A model generated the notes under the pieces. The model did no database searches. It saw nothing but the letters and a program-made list of their open reading frames with translations, and had not been told where the DNA came from. A stretch of 23,156 nt of DNA. Source: a virus. Every line of letters begins with the position of its first letter. Within the stretch, counting starts at the first letter, position 1. Positions 1-6,592 of this stretch are shown here, in pieces. The DNA lies in the IMG/VR virus record IMGVR_UViG_3300047553_000646, positions 1 through 23,156 of that record; one strand, given 5' to 3'. The translations under genes were made by a program, and so were the position numbers.

Positions 1-547
1 ATTTAGAATACAAGTCATTTGAAACATTAAATACTTTTACTTTTCTTCTTAATAGTCCAGCACTTGCTTTTGGTTCCAAATCAACACCACCAGAACCAAC
101 TGCGTTTGCTGGAACACCATTCTCAACTAAAAAATTAGATGGTGATAAAAATCCTAAATTGTTTATGTATAAACCAACATCTAACATCTCTTCAATAAGA
201 ATATCGTCATCTATCATTAATTCTTCAATCTCATCTTCTAAAAATTCATCATCAAGCAAATCAGAATAATCAGAATGTTCTTTAATTAAATATAATGCTG
301 TTGCAAAAGATGATAATCTTTGTTTTGACTGAGGATAATATTTAGTTAATAATCTTTTTAATCTAAAAACTAATCTGTCTAATGCAGTATAAACAATCTG
401 CTCGGCACTTGTCAATGTATTAATATCTTTGGTTGGTTTGCCTGTTGCATCTATTAAACCTGCCTTAAATGCAGGAGTATCCTCAAACTTCGTTGTAAGA
501 AGTTTAAGGATTCTGAATGTTAACAGTTGGTCAAACAGTCTACCCAT
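1..547 (-). CDS. conserved phage protein of unknown function, 3' end missing
   Basis: The reading frame opens with ATG at 547 (MGRLFDQLLTFRILKLLTT) and runs open through 182 codons off the left edge, so the C-terminus is missing. The N-terminal ~80 residues are helical and basic (VFRLKRLLTKYYP). Residues ~98-125 are very acidic (DLLDDEFLEDEIEELMIDDD), and a Gly/Ser/Val-rich part follows. The start lies 1 nt after the stop of the upstream 120-aa gene, so the two are probably translated together. I recall similar N-termini (FRILRMLTTPFEKTxAFKLGIID) in T4-like aquatic phages near structural genes, but I know no established function. A virion or head-assembly role is only an inference from neighbourhood. 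I see no catalytic motif. Confidence 0.75.
   Translation of the reverse strand, partial: MGRLFDQLLTFRILKLLTTKFEDTPAFKAGLIDATGKPTKDINTLTSAEQIVYTALDRLVFRLKRLLTKYYPQSKQRLSSFATALYLIKEHSDYSDLLDDEFLEDEIEELMIDDDILIEEMLDVGLYINNLGFLSPSNFLVENGVPANAVGSGGVDLEPKASAGLLRRKVKVFNVSNDLYSK
386..415 (-). promoter_or_regulatory. possible internal sigma70-type promoter
   Basis: On the minus strand, TTGACA (410-415) is followed after 18 bp by TATACT (386-391). It lies inside the leftmost gene, around codons 45-54. The hexamers are good but the spacer is one longer than optimal and the site is coding, so this may be coincidence. If real it would serve genes beyond the left edge. Confidence 0.25.
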
Positions 548-548
548 A

Positions 549-911
549 TTAGATATTTCTTAAAGTTTTAATTGTTTCTACATGCAAAGGAATATTTTCA
601 TTGTCTTCTACACTCATAAGATTCAAAAAGCAAAGAAATGTTTTTAACATCGGCCAATGCTCTTTTTCTATCTTAAAGAATAGAATCTTTCTCAATGTTT
701 CAGGTTTATAAACATTACCTAAGACTACTAAATGATTTAAAATTAAACGCTCTTTGATTTCGCTTTTTTCTTCAAATCTTTTAAATAATCTTTTTAAATA
801 TTTTAACCTCTGTATATCTTCATGAAACTCTTCTATATTTACACATTGCGGGTTTTCATAATTATGCATTGCGTAAAGAAGAAAGTTTCTCTCGTTCAAT
901 TCAAATTCCAT
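549..911 (-). CDS. conserved small phage protein, function unknown
   Basis: This encodes a 120-aa, mostly helical, charged protein (MEFELNERNFLLYAMHNYEN at the start; ERLILNHLVVLGNVY in the middle). Its pattern (NFLLYAMHNYENPQC, RLKYLKRLFKRF, WPMLKTFLCFLNLM) matches a small family I recall as common beside structural and DNA-handling genes of T4-like aquatic phages. No function is established that I know of. It has no signal peptide, no membrane segment and no metal-binding motif. The start ATG at 911 follows the stop of the upstream 148-aa gene by 9 nt, and I see no strong Shine-Dalgarno sequence (AATTGAAATAA), so it may depend on translational coupling. It is followed after 1 nt by the leftmost gene. 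Confidence 0.75.
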   Translation of the reverse strand: MEFELNERNFLLYAMHNYENPQCVNIEEFHEDIQRLKYLKRLFKRFEEKSEIKERLILNHLVVLGNVYKPETLRKILFFKIEKEHWPMLKTFLCFLNLMSVEDNENIPLHVETIKTLRNI

Positions 912-920
912 TTATTTCAA

Positions 921-1367
921 TTATGCAATTGCTACGCTATTTACAGATAGAATATTCCACTTACTGTTTGTCCAAATTAATGTTGCTGTATCACCAGCCG
1001 CATTGAATGTTAGTGTAGTAAAACCTGATGGCGTTGTTGGTGTTACTACTGTGTTTGCTGTTGCATTTGTTTGAACAAGAACTTTAACTTGACCTTCTTT
1101 TGTTGCGTCTGCCAATGTTGCGGCAAGAGAAGCTGCTGGAGTGAAAAGAGTAATTGCTGTGGTCAAACTAACTGCACCACTTGCTGTCAATGTTTGTGGT
1201 GTTCCTTTTAATGATAAAACACCAGTTAATGCAACATCACCATCGATATTGTTAAACAAGTTTGCGAATGTTAATTTTTTATTTGTTCCGCCTTGAACAA
1301 TGCTTAGTAAATCAGCGGCTGCGGCTGCCGTAGCGGCAACTAATTGTGATATTTTTTGGTCGGCCAT
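921..1367 (-). CDS. virion structural protein, tail-fibre or decoration type (putative)
   Basis: This 148-aa protein has almost no charge and is rich in Ala, Thr, Val, Leu and Gly. That composition is typical of beta-rich phage fibre or capsid-decoration proteins. The opening MADQKISQLVAATAAAAADL followed by LLSIVQGGTNKKLTFANLF matches an N-terminal pattern widely seen in phage tail-fibre and appendage proteins (ADxKISQL...D.LPIV..GxTKKIT..NL). The C-terminal half (VVTPTTPSGFTTLTF, ATLIWTNSKWNILS) resembles a small beta-sandwich ending in a 'W..NSKWN' strand. The start is supported by AGGAG six to ten bases upstream. It is preceded by a 72-bp gap holding a weak late-promoter-like octamer, which fits late expression. 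The exact virion location is not deducible. Confidence 0.6.
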   Translation of the reverse strand: MADQKISQLVAATAAAAADLLSIVQGGTNKKLTFANLFNNIDGDVALTGVLSLKGTPQTLTASGAVSLTTAITLFTPAASLAATLADATKEGQVKVLVQTNATANTVVTPTTPSGFTTLTFNAAGDTATLIWTNSKWNILSVNSVAIA

Positions 1368-1439
1368 TTTTTTCTCCTATTTAAATTAACTAGATGTAAT
1401 GTTATTATTATCTAACATCACCATTTCTAGGTCTGTCTA

Positions 1440-1985
1440 TTATTTAGTGTATCCCAAATTCTTTAATTTTCTAATTGTTGATAATGTATCTTTATGAAGA
1501 ATACCAATCCCACCTGCTGTTTCCCATTCTAGAATATTTTTCTTATAATCATCTATTAGCAAGTTAGGATATCCGTCATCAGTAACAGCATATTTCTTTT
1601 TATCTTGTCTTCTTACAATATGAGTTTCACCAACAAAACGCAAATGTGTTCTTAACCACAAAATCTTTTCTACTTTACATGTAGGCATTCTGCGTGATGG
1701 TGTTGAAAGAATAGCAGGTTCAAAATCACGAATATATTTCCACAATAACATACCATCAGGCATGATTGGAAGATTTGCCCAAAAACCATTTACTTGTTTT
1801 AGTTTCTGCCACTTCTCTTCTTTCTCTCCTGGATATTCATTAAAAGGAACACCCAATATTTCTTGAGCACCCAACATAAAATTGACAAGAACTTGGTCCA
1901 TGTCACAAAAAATCTTAGGCAATCTACCTTGCTCAATTTTCTGTTTATTTTGCAACTCTTCTAGAATGCTCTGCAATTGTGACAT
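1440..1985 (-). CDS. HAD-superfamily 5'(3')-deoxyribonucleotidase-like phosphatase
   Basis: This 181-aa protein shows HAD phosphatase motifs in order. Motif I is KIFCDMDQVLVNF (nucleophile Asp28, acid/base Asp30), motif II is AILSTPS (Thr95 region), and motif IV is NLLIDDYKKNI (Asp145-Asp146). The DxD-xVL-xx-F pattern and the late IDDY..NI pattern fit the NT5C / 5'(3')-deoxyribonucleotidase family, which dephosphorylates dNMPs. Such enzymes occur in T-even-like phages and may balance nucleotide pools during host DNA recycling. One oddity is Gln at residue 31, where the family usually has Gly (DMDGVL). A Lys-rich stretch (RRQDKKKYA) supplies the expected motif III lysine. AGGA precedes the ATG. 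Family assignment is solid, but the substrate is inferred. Confidence 0.8.
   Translation of the reverse strand: MSQLQSILEELQNKQKIEQGRLPKIFCDMDQVLVNFMLGAQEILGVPFNEYPGEKEEKWQKLKQVNGFWANLPIMPDGMLLWKYIRDFEPAILSTPSRRMPTCKVEKILWLRTHLRFVGETHIVRRQDKKKYAVTDDGYPNLLIDDYKKNILEWETAGGIGILHKDTLSTIRKLKNLGYTK
1441..1448 (-). promoter_or_regulatory. weak late-promoter-like octamer
   Basis: The minus strand reads ACTAAATA, 6 of 8 matches to the T4 late -10 TATAAATA. It overlaps the TAA stop of the nucleotidase gene and lies ~75 bp upstream of the 148-aa structural gene. Position and context fit a late promoter, but the match is imperfect and the genome is AT-rich. Confidence 0.25.
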
Positions 1986-1994
1986 TATGTTTCC

Positions 1995-2240
1995 TTATTT
2001 GTTATTGGCGTCTGCTTTTTTCTTTACATCAGCAGGTGCTTTTCTTTGAACCTTTTCAGGTTTTTTAATTTCTGGTTTAGCATCAGACTTTGGTGGTGCT
2101 TTACACTCAATCTTGCCTTCATTTTTCTTTTGTGTGCAATCTACTTTAGGCGCAGGTTTTGTTTCTGCATATGCAACCTGATAACCAACAAAAGACCAAA
2201 TGACAACATTAATTCCTACTAAAAACTTTTTAAGATTCAT
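1995..2240 (-). CDS. small secreted Lys/Pro-rich protein next to the endolysin
   Basis: This is an 81-aa protein. I start it at ATG 2240, which gives a typical signal peptide: MNLKKF, a hydrophobic core LVGINVVIWSFVGY, and a probable cleavage site after AYA (residue ~25). The longer frame upstream would run back into the endolysin gene and hide that signal. The mature part is short, disordered-looking and rich in Lys, Pro and Ala, with two cysteines (PKVDCTQKKNEGKIECK). The gene begins 1 nt after the endolysin stop, so it is probably co-expressed with lysis. It could be a periplasmic lysis accessory such as a spanin-like component, or a membrane-anchored protein if the signal is not cleaved. 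It lacks the lipobox of classical Rz1. Function is unproven. Confidence 0.6.
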   Translation of the reverse strand: MNLKKFLVGINVVIWSFVGYQVAYAETKPAPKVDCTQKKNEGKIECKAPPKSDAKPEIKKPEKVQRKAPADVKKKADANNK

Positions 2241-2241
2241 T

Positions 2242-2874
2242 TTATGCTCCAAAAATATGAACAGCCTCGTTGTAATGCTTGATGCGGTCATCAAGTCCAA
2301 TTGTTCCGCCATTGATGCGCTTTGTCATACCAACAAAATCTCCTGCATCGGCGAAAGTATTTAAGTCATTTGAAAACCAGAACCAGCATGCTGAATGAAC
2401 TGCACCTCTTGGTGTCTCAATATAACCAGGTGCTTCTTCAACAGCAATGCCAGCATATTGTGCAAAATTAGAATAGTTTTGTTTACCTGTTAATTGTAGC
2501 AAACCTCTACCACAATATCTCCAACCGTCACCAGATTCAGTAGTTCCATTGCCCATGCGATTTGCATAAACTACATTAGCAATCTTTTCTGGTTGTCTTG
2601 CATATTGATTGGCATCACGACCAGCATCAACAAAATACTTATGAAAAATTTTATTTAATCCGTCTGCTGAATAGTTTAAATTTTCTGCCAATGCTCTATA
2701 CCCACCTGATTCGTGCGCTGTCTGTGCAATAAAAGCGGCAACACGACCAACTGTAGTAATTTCAAAAACTGGTAGTAACTCAGTTAATTCGTTAAACCAA
2801 ACATTAACACCATAGGCGGCATTGGGAATAATCTTCGCTAATTTTTCTTCTGTAAAATCGAATTCGAATGACAT
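2242..2874 (-). CDS. endolysin, glycoside hydrolase family 19 (chitinase-like lysozyme)
   Basis: This 210-aa single-domain enzyme is predicted to cut the glycan strands of host peptidoglycan during lysis. The GH19 signature is clear: FIAQTAHESGGYRALAEN with the catalytic Glu at about residue 55 and a second acidic residue in AENLNYS (Glu64). These are followed by GNGTTESGDGWRYCGRGLLQLTGK (~107-131), the substrate-cleft motif with the family's GRG..QLTG core. Length is usual for phage GH19 endolysins. There is no signal peptide, so export would need a holin, which I do not see in the window. The ATG at 2874 is preceded by AGGAAG. The upstream cupin-like frame overlaps its first 37 bases. The secreted protein directly downstream may belong to the same lysis step. 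Confidence 0.9.
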   Translation of the reverse strand: MSFEFDFTEEKLAKIIPNAAYGVNVWFNELTELLPVFEITTVGRVAAFIAQTAHESGGYRALAENLNYSADGLNKIFHKYFVDAGRDANQYARQPEKIANVVYANRMGNGTTESGDGWRYCGRGLLQLTGKQNYSNFAQYAGIAVEEAPGYIETPRGAVHSACWFWFSNDLNTFADAGDFVGMTKRINGGTIGLDDRIKHYNEAVHIFGA

Positions 2875-3155
2875 TTATCTTCCTTTATTTTTAATTTTAA
2901 TATGCCTTTACCTTTGATAATTCTATGATAAACCATCGCAGGTATTTCGTATTCACAACCCTCTTGCATTACAAAAGGAAGTTCATTATCCATCTGCAAT
3001 TGCCAACTGTCACACACAATGACTTCGACAATTCTTTTTTCTCTGTCACGATGCCACACTAGTTCAGCATCATCCACATTATCAAAAAAGTTTCTTATCT
3101 TATAACCATCACCAAGTAACTCTTGATATGGTTTACCAATAGAAATTTCCGCCAC
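2838..3155 (-). CDS. cupin-like small protein (putative), GTG start
   Basis: This encodes 105 aa beginning with GTG at 3155 (MAEISIGKPYQELLGDGYKI), with AGGA about 10 nt upstream. The core is beta-rich: a 'LVWHRDREKRIVEVI' strand pair, 'WQLQMDNELPFVM', then 'GCEYEIPAMVYHRIIKGKG'. The final His in a P-A-M-x-Y-H-R-I pattern followed by GKG looks like the second half of a cupin barrel, and related short proteins occur in T4-like phages. Catalysis or a bound ligand cannot be assigned. It overlaps the upstream gene by 23 nt and the endolysin gene by 37 nt, so its last ~12 codons share DNA with the start of the endolysin. That tail (CHSNSILQKKN) is probably not part of the fold. Confidence 0.65.
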   Translation of the reverse strand: MAEISIGKPYQELLGDGYKIRNFFDNVDDAELVWHRDREKRIVEVIVCDSWQLQMDNELPFVMQEGCEYEIPAMVYHRIIKGKGILKLKIKEDKCHSNSILQKKN

Positions 3156-3690
3156 CAGATAGTCCTAATGATTTAGCATAACGAGGTAAATTGCATGACC
3201 AATAGGCGGCACTTGTTCTATCTTTTTGTGTTGAACATTGGTGTCTCGCCGCAAAACTTTTTCTTGCTTCGGGGTCATTAAGTTTAACACTCAACCCTGT
3301 AGTATCACCAAAAGTAACTTTCTTGACATTACCTGTTGATGGGTCTTTAACATAAACAAAAAACTTTTTAGGACCACCACGCTTTGGTTTACCTAACTCA
3401 ATATCTTTTTCGTCTTCTTCTTCAATCATGGGGCAATCAAGAGGAACATGATGACCTTCGTATTCTGCAATTTCACCAATATCTGTTTCTTCTAATAGAT
3501 ATGTATCTGTGCATTTTTCATTATAAGCGATTGCACCTTCATTATATAATGCTCTTGCGGTGCGCCATAATTTGAAATAATTTTCTGAACCTACTCTAAA
3601 AATACTTTCGTGTAGTGGTGCATTTTCCATATGCCATGCAATAGCATTTAGAATTGCCTCTTCGTATAGGTGGTCTTTAAATTTTTTCAT
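3133..3690 (-). CDS. conserved phage protein with a C-terminal Cys-motif module
   Basis: This 185-aa protein has a helical N-terminal half (ILNAIAWHMENAPLHESIFR, SENYFKLWRTARALYNEG), an acidic linker (MIEEEDEKDIEL) and a distinctive C-terminal module at ~110-185. That module reads KKVTFGDTTGLSVKLNDPEA, then KSFAARHQCSTQKDRTSAAY, then WSCNLPRYAKSLGL. The order 'D.TGL..K.ND..AR.SF..RH.C......YWSC..PRYAK.LGL' is a module I recall in many unrelated large phages, usually near virion or kinase-like proteins; its function is unknown. Two cysteines and a histidine could form a zinc site, but only one clear pair is visible. The start ATG overlaps the upstream stop in an ATGA arrangement. The gene end overlaps the GTG start of the cupin-like gene. 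Confidence 0.75.
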   Translation of the reverse strand: MKKFKDHLYEEAILNAIAWHMENAPLHESIFRVGSENYFKLWRTARALYNEGAIAYNEKCTDTYLLEETDIGEIAEYEGHHVPLDCPMIEEEDEKDIELGKPKRGGPKKFFVYVKDPSTGNVKKVTFGDTTGLSVKLNDPEARKSFAARHQCSTQKDRTSAAYWSCNLPRYAKSLGLSGGGNFYW

Positions 3691-4559
3691 TTTGGTTTAT
3701 TTGCATTTCGAATTCTTTGTTGTTCCGCACTCTTAATCTTTGGTCTTAGTTTAGGAACCATACGATTAATAACTGGTCTTAATCTTTGAACAATCTTATC
3801 AACACGAACCTTTTCTCCTGGAGGCAATTTTGAATAGTCTCTAGTTTTTAAAATTCTTTTATGTATCAAACGAATTGCTTGGCGTCTTGCCTTCATGTCT
3901 AAACGCTGTGGTGTTGATGTGCGCTTCAATTGCAACTTTCTGCGAGACTGAAGTTTAGACTTGTTGCGTCTTGCTTGCTGTGCCTTTCTCATTCTCGCTT
4001 GTGTGCTTAACACTTCGCTAATATCACCTTCTTCTTGTTCAAATTCTTCATCATCATAAAGGTCTTCGATATCTTCGAAATCATCAATTGCCTCAATCTC
4101 TGCTTCAAAATCAGTATCGCTGATTGATAAAACATCTTTGATATCAATACCTGCATCTTTTACTAATTGTGCTAATTCAGAATCATCAGATAATTCTTCG
4201 TTTTCTTCACTAATGTTATCACCATCTAATTCTTCATCGATGTTAAAATCTTCTTTAACTTTCTTTGGGCGACCACGACCTGATTTTGCTTTAGGTTCAT
4301 CTTCATCATCGTCTTTAACTTTTACTTGCCCCATGTTTTCAACTTTAGTTCCAGAAGAAGTAAAAATATATTTTCTTTTATAGCCTTCACCGTCAACAGT
4401 TACATATGATGCTTGTGAAGATGAATGCTTAACATCACTAACACGAATGCCAGATTTCTCTAATTTAGCAATCTTATCTTTCAATTCAAAATAACCAGGA
4501 ACACTCTCTTCTAAAGATGTTCTTGAAGTTTGCTCCATTAACTTTTTGAAATCAGACAT
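3687..4559 (-). CDS. charge-polarised AT-hook protein, function unknown
   Basis: This 290-aa protein has three zones. Residues 1-90 are moderately structured (PGYFELKDKIAKLEKSGIRV, then strands YKRKYIFTSSG). An AT-hook-like motif (SGRGRPKKVKE, ~93-103) leads into a strongly acidic stretch (~105-185, many Asp/Glu runs). Residues ~188-290 are strongly basic and helical (ARMRKAQQARRNKSKLQSRR, then KARRQAIRLIHKRIL). The basic tail with 'KLPPGEKVRVDKIVQRLRPVI' matches a recurrent tail I recall downstream of nucleotidyltransferase/kinase genes in T4-like phages. DNA or RNA binding is likely from charge and the AT-hook. A condensing or scaffold-like role is speculation. Its ATG overlaps the kinase stop by one base (TAATG), with GGAGAAG upstream. 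Confidence 0.7.
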   Translation of the reverse strand: MSDFKKLMEQTSRTSLEESVPGYFELKDKIAKLEKSGIRVSDVKHSSSQASYVTVDGEGYKRKYIFTSSGTKVENMGQVKVKDDDEDEPKAKSGRGRPKKVKEDFNIDEELDGDNISEENEELSDDSELAQLVKDAGIDIKDVLSISDTDFEAEIEAIDDFEDIEDLYDDEEFEQEEGDISEVLSTQARMRKAQQARRNKSKLQSRRKLQLKRTSTPQRLDMKARRQAIRLIHKRILKTRDYSKLPPGEKVRVDKIVQRLRPVINRMVPKLRPKIKSAEQQRIRNANKPK

Positions 4560-6592
4560 TACTCTTCTCCTTGATAGTCATCTTGCTCTTCATCTTCCAT
4601 ACCAAACATCATGTAATCATAAATTGTGCTAATGCTTTCTTCTGCTCTTGTGATTTTGCTTGCTAACCAAGAAGGTAACTGTTGTCCTTTCATCTTGTTT
4701 AACTGTGAACACAACTCTTCTGCTTTTGCTTTGATTGATTCCATTTCATCATATGCCATACCTGAATCATCATACTCATCTTCTTCTCTTAACTTTGCTA
4801 AATCTTGACCATCAACTTTACCATTCTTATTGAAGTCAATCTTTTTTTGTTTAGGTGTTAACTCTTCTTTTTTCGCTCTCAATTTTTCAAAATCTTTTTT
4901 ATCAATATCAAGGTCATTATCAACATCTAAATGTTTCTTTTGTTTATCTGTTAATTCTTCAGCAACAGATTTCCATCCACCACCTTCGCCTTTATACCAC
5001 TTAGCAGCCCATCCATTTGCATATGCAGAGGGATAAACATCAAATTTAGATTTCGCTAGTGCAATCGCTCTGGCCCAAAGTTTTGGATTTGTTGGAACAT
5101 TTTTTTCATCAATCTGTTCGACTTCTTCATTTTTATCTTTACCTGCACAATGTGCTTTCTGACTAAATCCTTTTGGATTGTTACAATCAATGCTGTCTTT
5201 ATATTTTTGTGACCATTGTTCAAAAGTATTTAATTTTTTCATATCTTCTTCAACCTTTGCGTTAACATTTATTGGTTCACCCTTTCTCTCTGGATTTGGG
5301 TCTTCTTTTCTTTTTCTTCTTACTGCGCTAATCTTTTCTTTTTTAGAGAGAGATGCTCTCATTGAATTAGACATGCATTTTGGTTTTGGCTCACCAGGTT
5401 CTCTTGCACAGTCACCCACAACTTTACCTGAAGAGTTTACTCTTTTCCAACCACCTTCTGGATGTTTTGGGTCAAACCAATTACGCAAATCTTCTTTCAT
5501 TGCTTGTTTGTTTGCTGTAGCATACATTACTTCTTTCCAACGGTCACCGTAACGCTTTTTGAAGTCTGCGATGCCGCCATCTTTTTTCATAGACTTGACA
5601 ATTTCTTCACGCTTTTTCATTTCATCATCTGTCATTGGTCTTTCGTTGAGTTCATCGTCTGTCATTTCAACTTCCTCTTTTTGTAATTGTTTTAATTGAC
5701 CGCCCACAACACGATGCGTTGTTTTTCCTTGAACTCCATATCGACCAAAACCTTGATAAATTAATCCAAGTTTTTTTGCCTCTCTTGCGGCCTCTGAATC
5801 TTGAGGTTCTTGTGAGGCCTTTGCATCTTTAGTTGGTTCTTCACCACCATCTTTTGATTCTGGTTCTGTTGGTTCTGCTTTAGAAGTATCTTTCTTCTCT
5901 AACTCTTTTGCAATCCAATCAGATGCTTTTGTTGTTCCTGGTTTTGCAGATACAAATTTCTGCATACCTTTAAAAATACCTAACAGTTCATCTTCTTTTG
6001 CTTTAACTAATTCTGGTGGCGCTTTACGCAAGTCATCTGAATTATCATATTCAACATAATTGTCACCAAAAATTTTTGCAAATTCTGCTTTGGCTGCTTG
6101 CGCCGAATCCCATTTCTCTTTGCGAATGTCTTCTGGAACACTTCTGCCGCCTCGCTCACCTCGCTCAATATTTCTTTGCTTTGAAACTTCATCACGGGTA
6201 TTCACCATAATCATAGAAGTGTCATAACCCAATTCTTCTAAACGCTCTTTAATTTTTTTAATCTTTGCGGGGTCATCACCAGTTCCGTTAACAATAATTC
6301 CTTTGCGACCTTGTAATGCAAGTGTCTCACGCATTTTTGTAATGTTTTTTGCTTTAGCACGAACAACTTCACGCTCTGCTTTTTCACTATCGGGCATCTT
6401 CTTATCTAGATTATTTTTGTCCATCAAAAATTCTAATGCTGTATCTGAATTGATTTCTTGAAAACCTAACCCATCAACAGTTTTGTGAAGAACAAAGTCT
6501 TTACCTGAACCAGGACCACCAGCAAAAAATACTGCCTTGAAAATTCCTTTATCGTAAACGCCTTCGTCTAATTGTTTTGAAATTTCGGTCAT
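4559..6592 (-). CDS. mosaic P-loop kinase-like protein with EF-hand loops
   Basis: This 677-aa protein starts with a P-loop kinase domain: Walker A GGPGSGKD (25-32), then VNGTGDDPAKIKKI and a lid-like RNIERGERGGRSVP, as in zeta-toxin/polynucleotide-kinase-type enzymes that phosphorylate small molecules or nucleic acid ends. The rest is a string of phage modules. These are a linker rich in E/K/P (~235-275); CMSNSMRASLSKKEK (~405); DCNNPKGFSQKAHCAGK (~470); NPKLWARAIALAKSKFDVYP followed by SAYANGW (~500-545, DUF5872-like by recollection); and two canonical 12-residue EF-hand loops, DVDNDLDIDKKD (556-567) and DFNKNGKVDGQD (586-597), both with Asp at position 12. A conserved tail, LPSWLASKITRAEESISTIY, follows. 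The start overlaps the nucleotidyltransferase stop (ATGA). Substrate and location are unknown; calcium binding is likely. Confidence 0.75.
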   Translation of the reverse strand: MTEISKQLDEGVYDKGIFKAVFFAGGPGSGKDFVLHKTVDGLGFQEINSDTALEFLMDKNNLDKKMPDSEKAEREVVRAKAKNITKMRETLALQGRKGIIVNGTGDDPAKIKKIKERLEELGYDTSMIMVNTRDEVSKQRNIERGERGGRSVPEDIRKEKWDSAQAAKAEFAKIFGDNYVEYDNSDDLRKAPPELVKAKEDELLGIFKGMQKFVSAKPGTTKASDWIAKELEKKDTSKAEPTEPESKDGGEEPTKDAKASQEPQDSEAAREAKKLGLIYQGFGRYGVQGKTTHRVVGGQLKQLQKEEVEMTDDELNERPMTDDEMKKREEIVKSMKKDGGIADFKKRYGDRWKEVMYATANKQAMKEDLRNWFDPKHPEGGWKRVNSSGKVVGDCAREPGEPKPKCMSNSMRASLSKKEKISAVRRKRKEDPNPERKGEPINVNAKVEEDMKKLNTFEQWSQKYKDSIDCNNPKGFSQKAHCAGKDKNEEVEQIDEKNVPTNPKLWARAIALAKSKFDVYPSAYANGWAAKWYKGEGGGWKSVAEELTDKQKKHLDVDNDLDIDKKDFEKLRAKKEELTPKQKKIDFNKNGKVDGQDLAKLREEDEYDDSGMAYDEMESIKAKAEELCSQLNKMKGQQLPSWLASKITRAEESISTIYDYMMFGMEDEEQDDYQGEE

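Noticed and set aside
2241-2312. Extension of the small secreted protein back into the endolysin gene
   Set aside because: It would bury the signal peptide 24 residues inside the protein. The shorter start gives a normal export signal.
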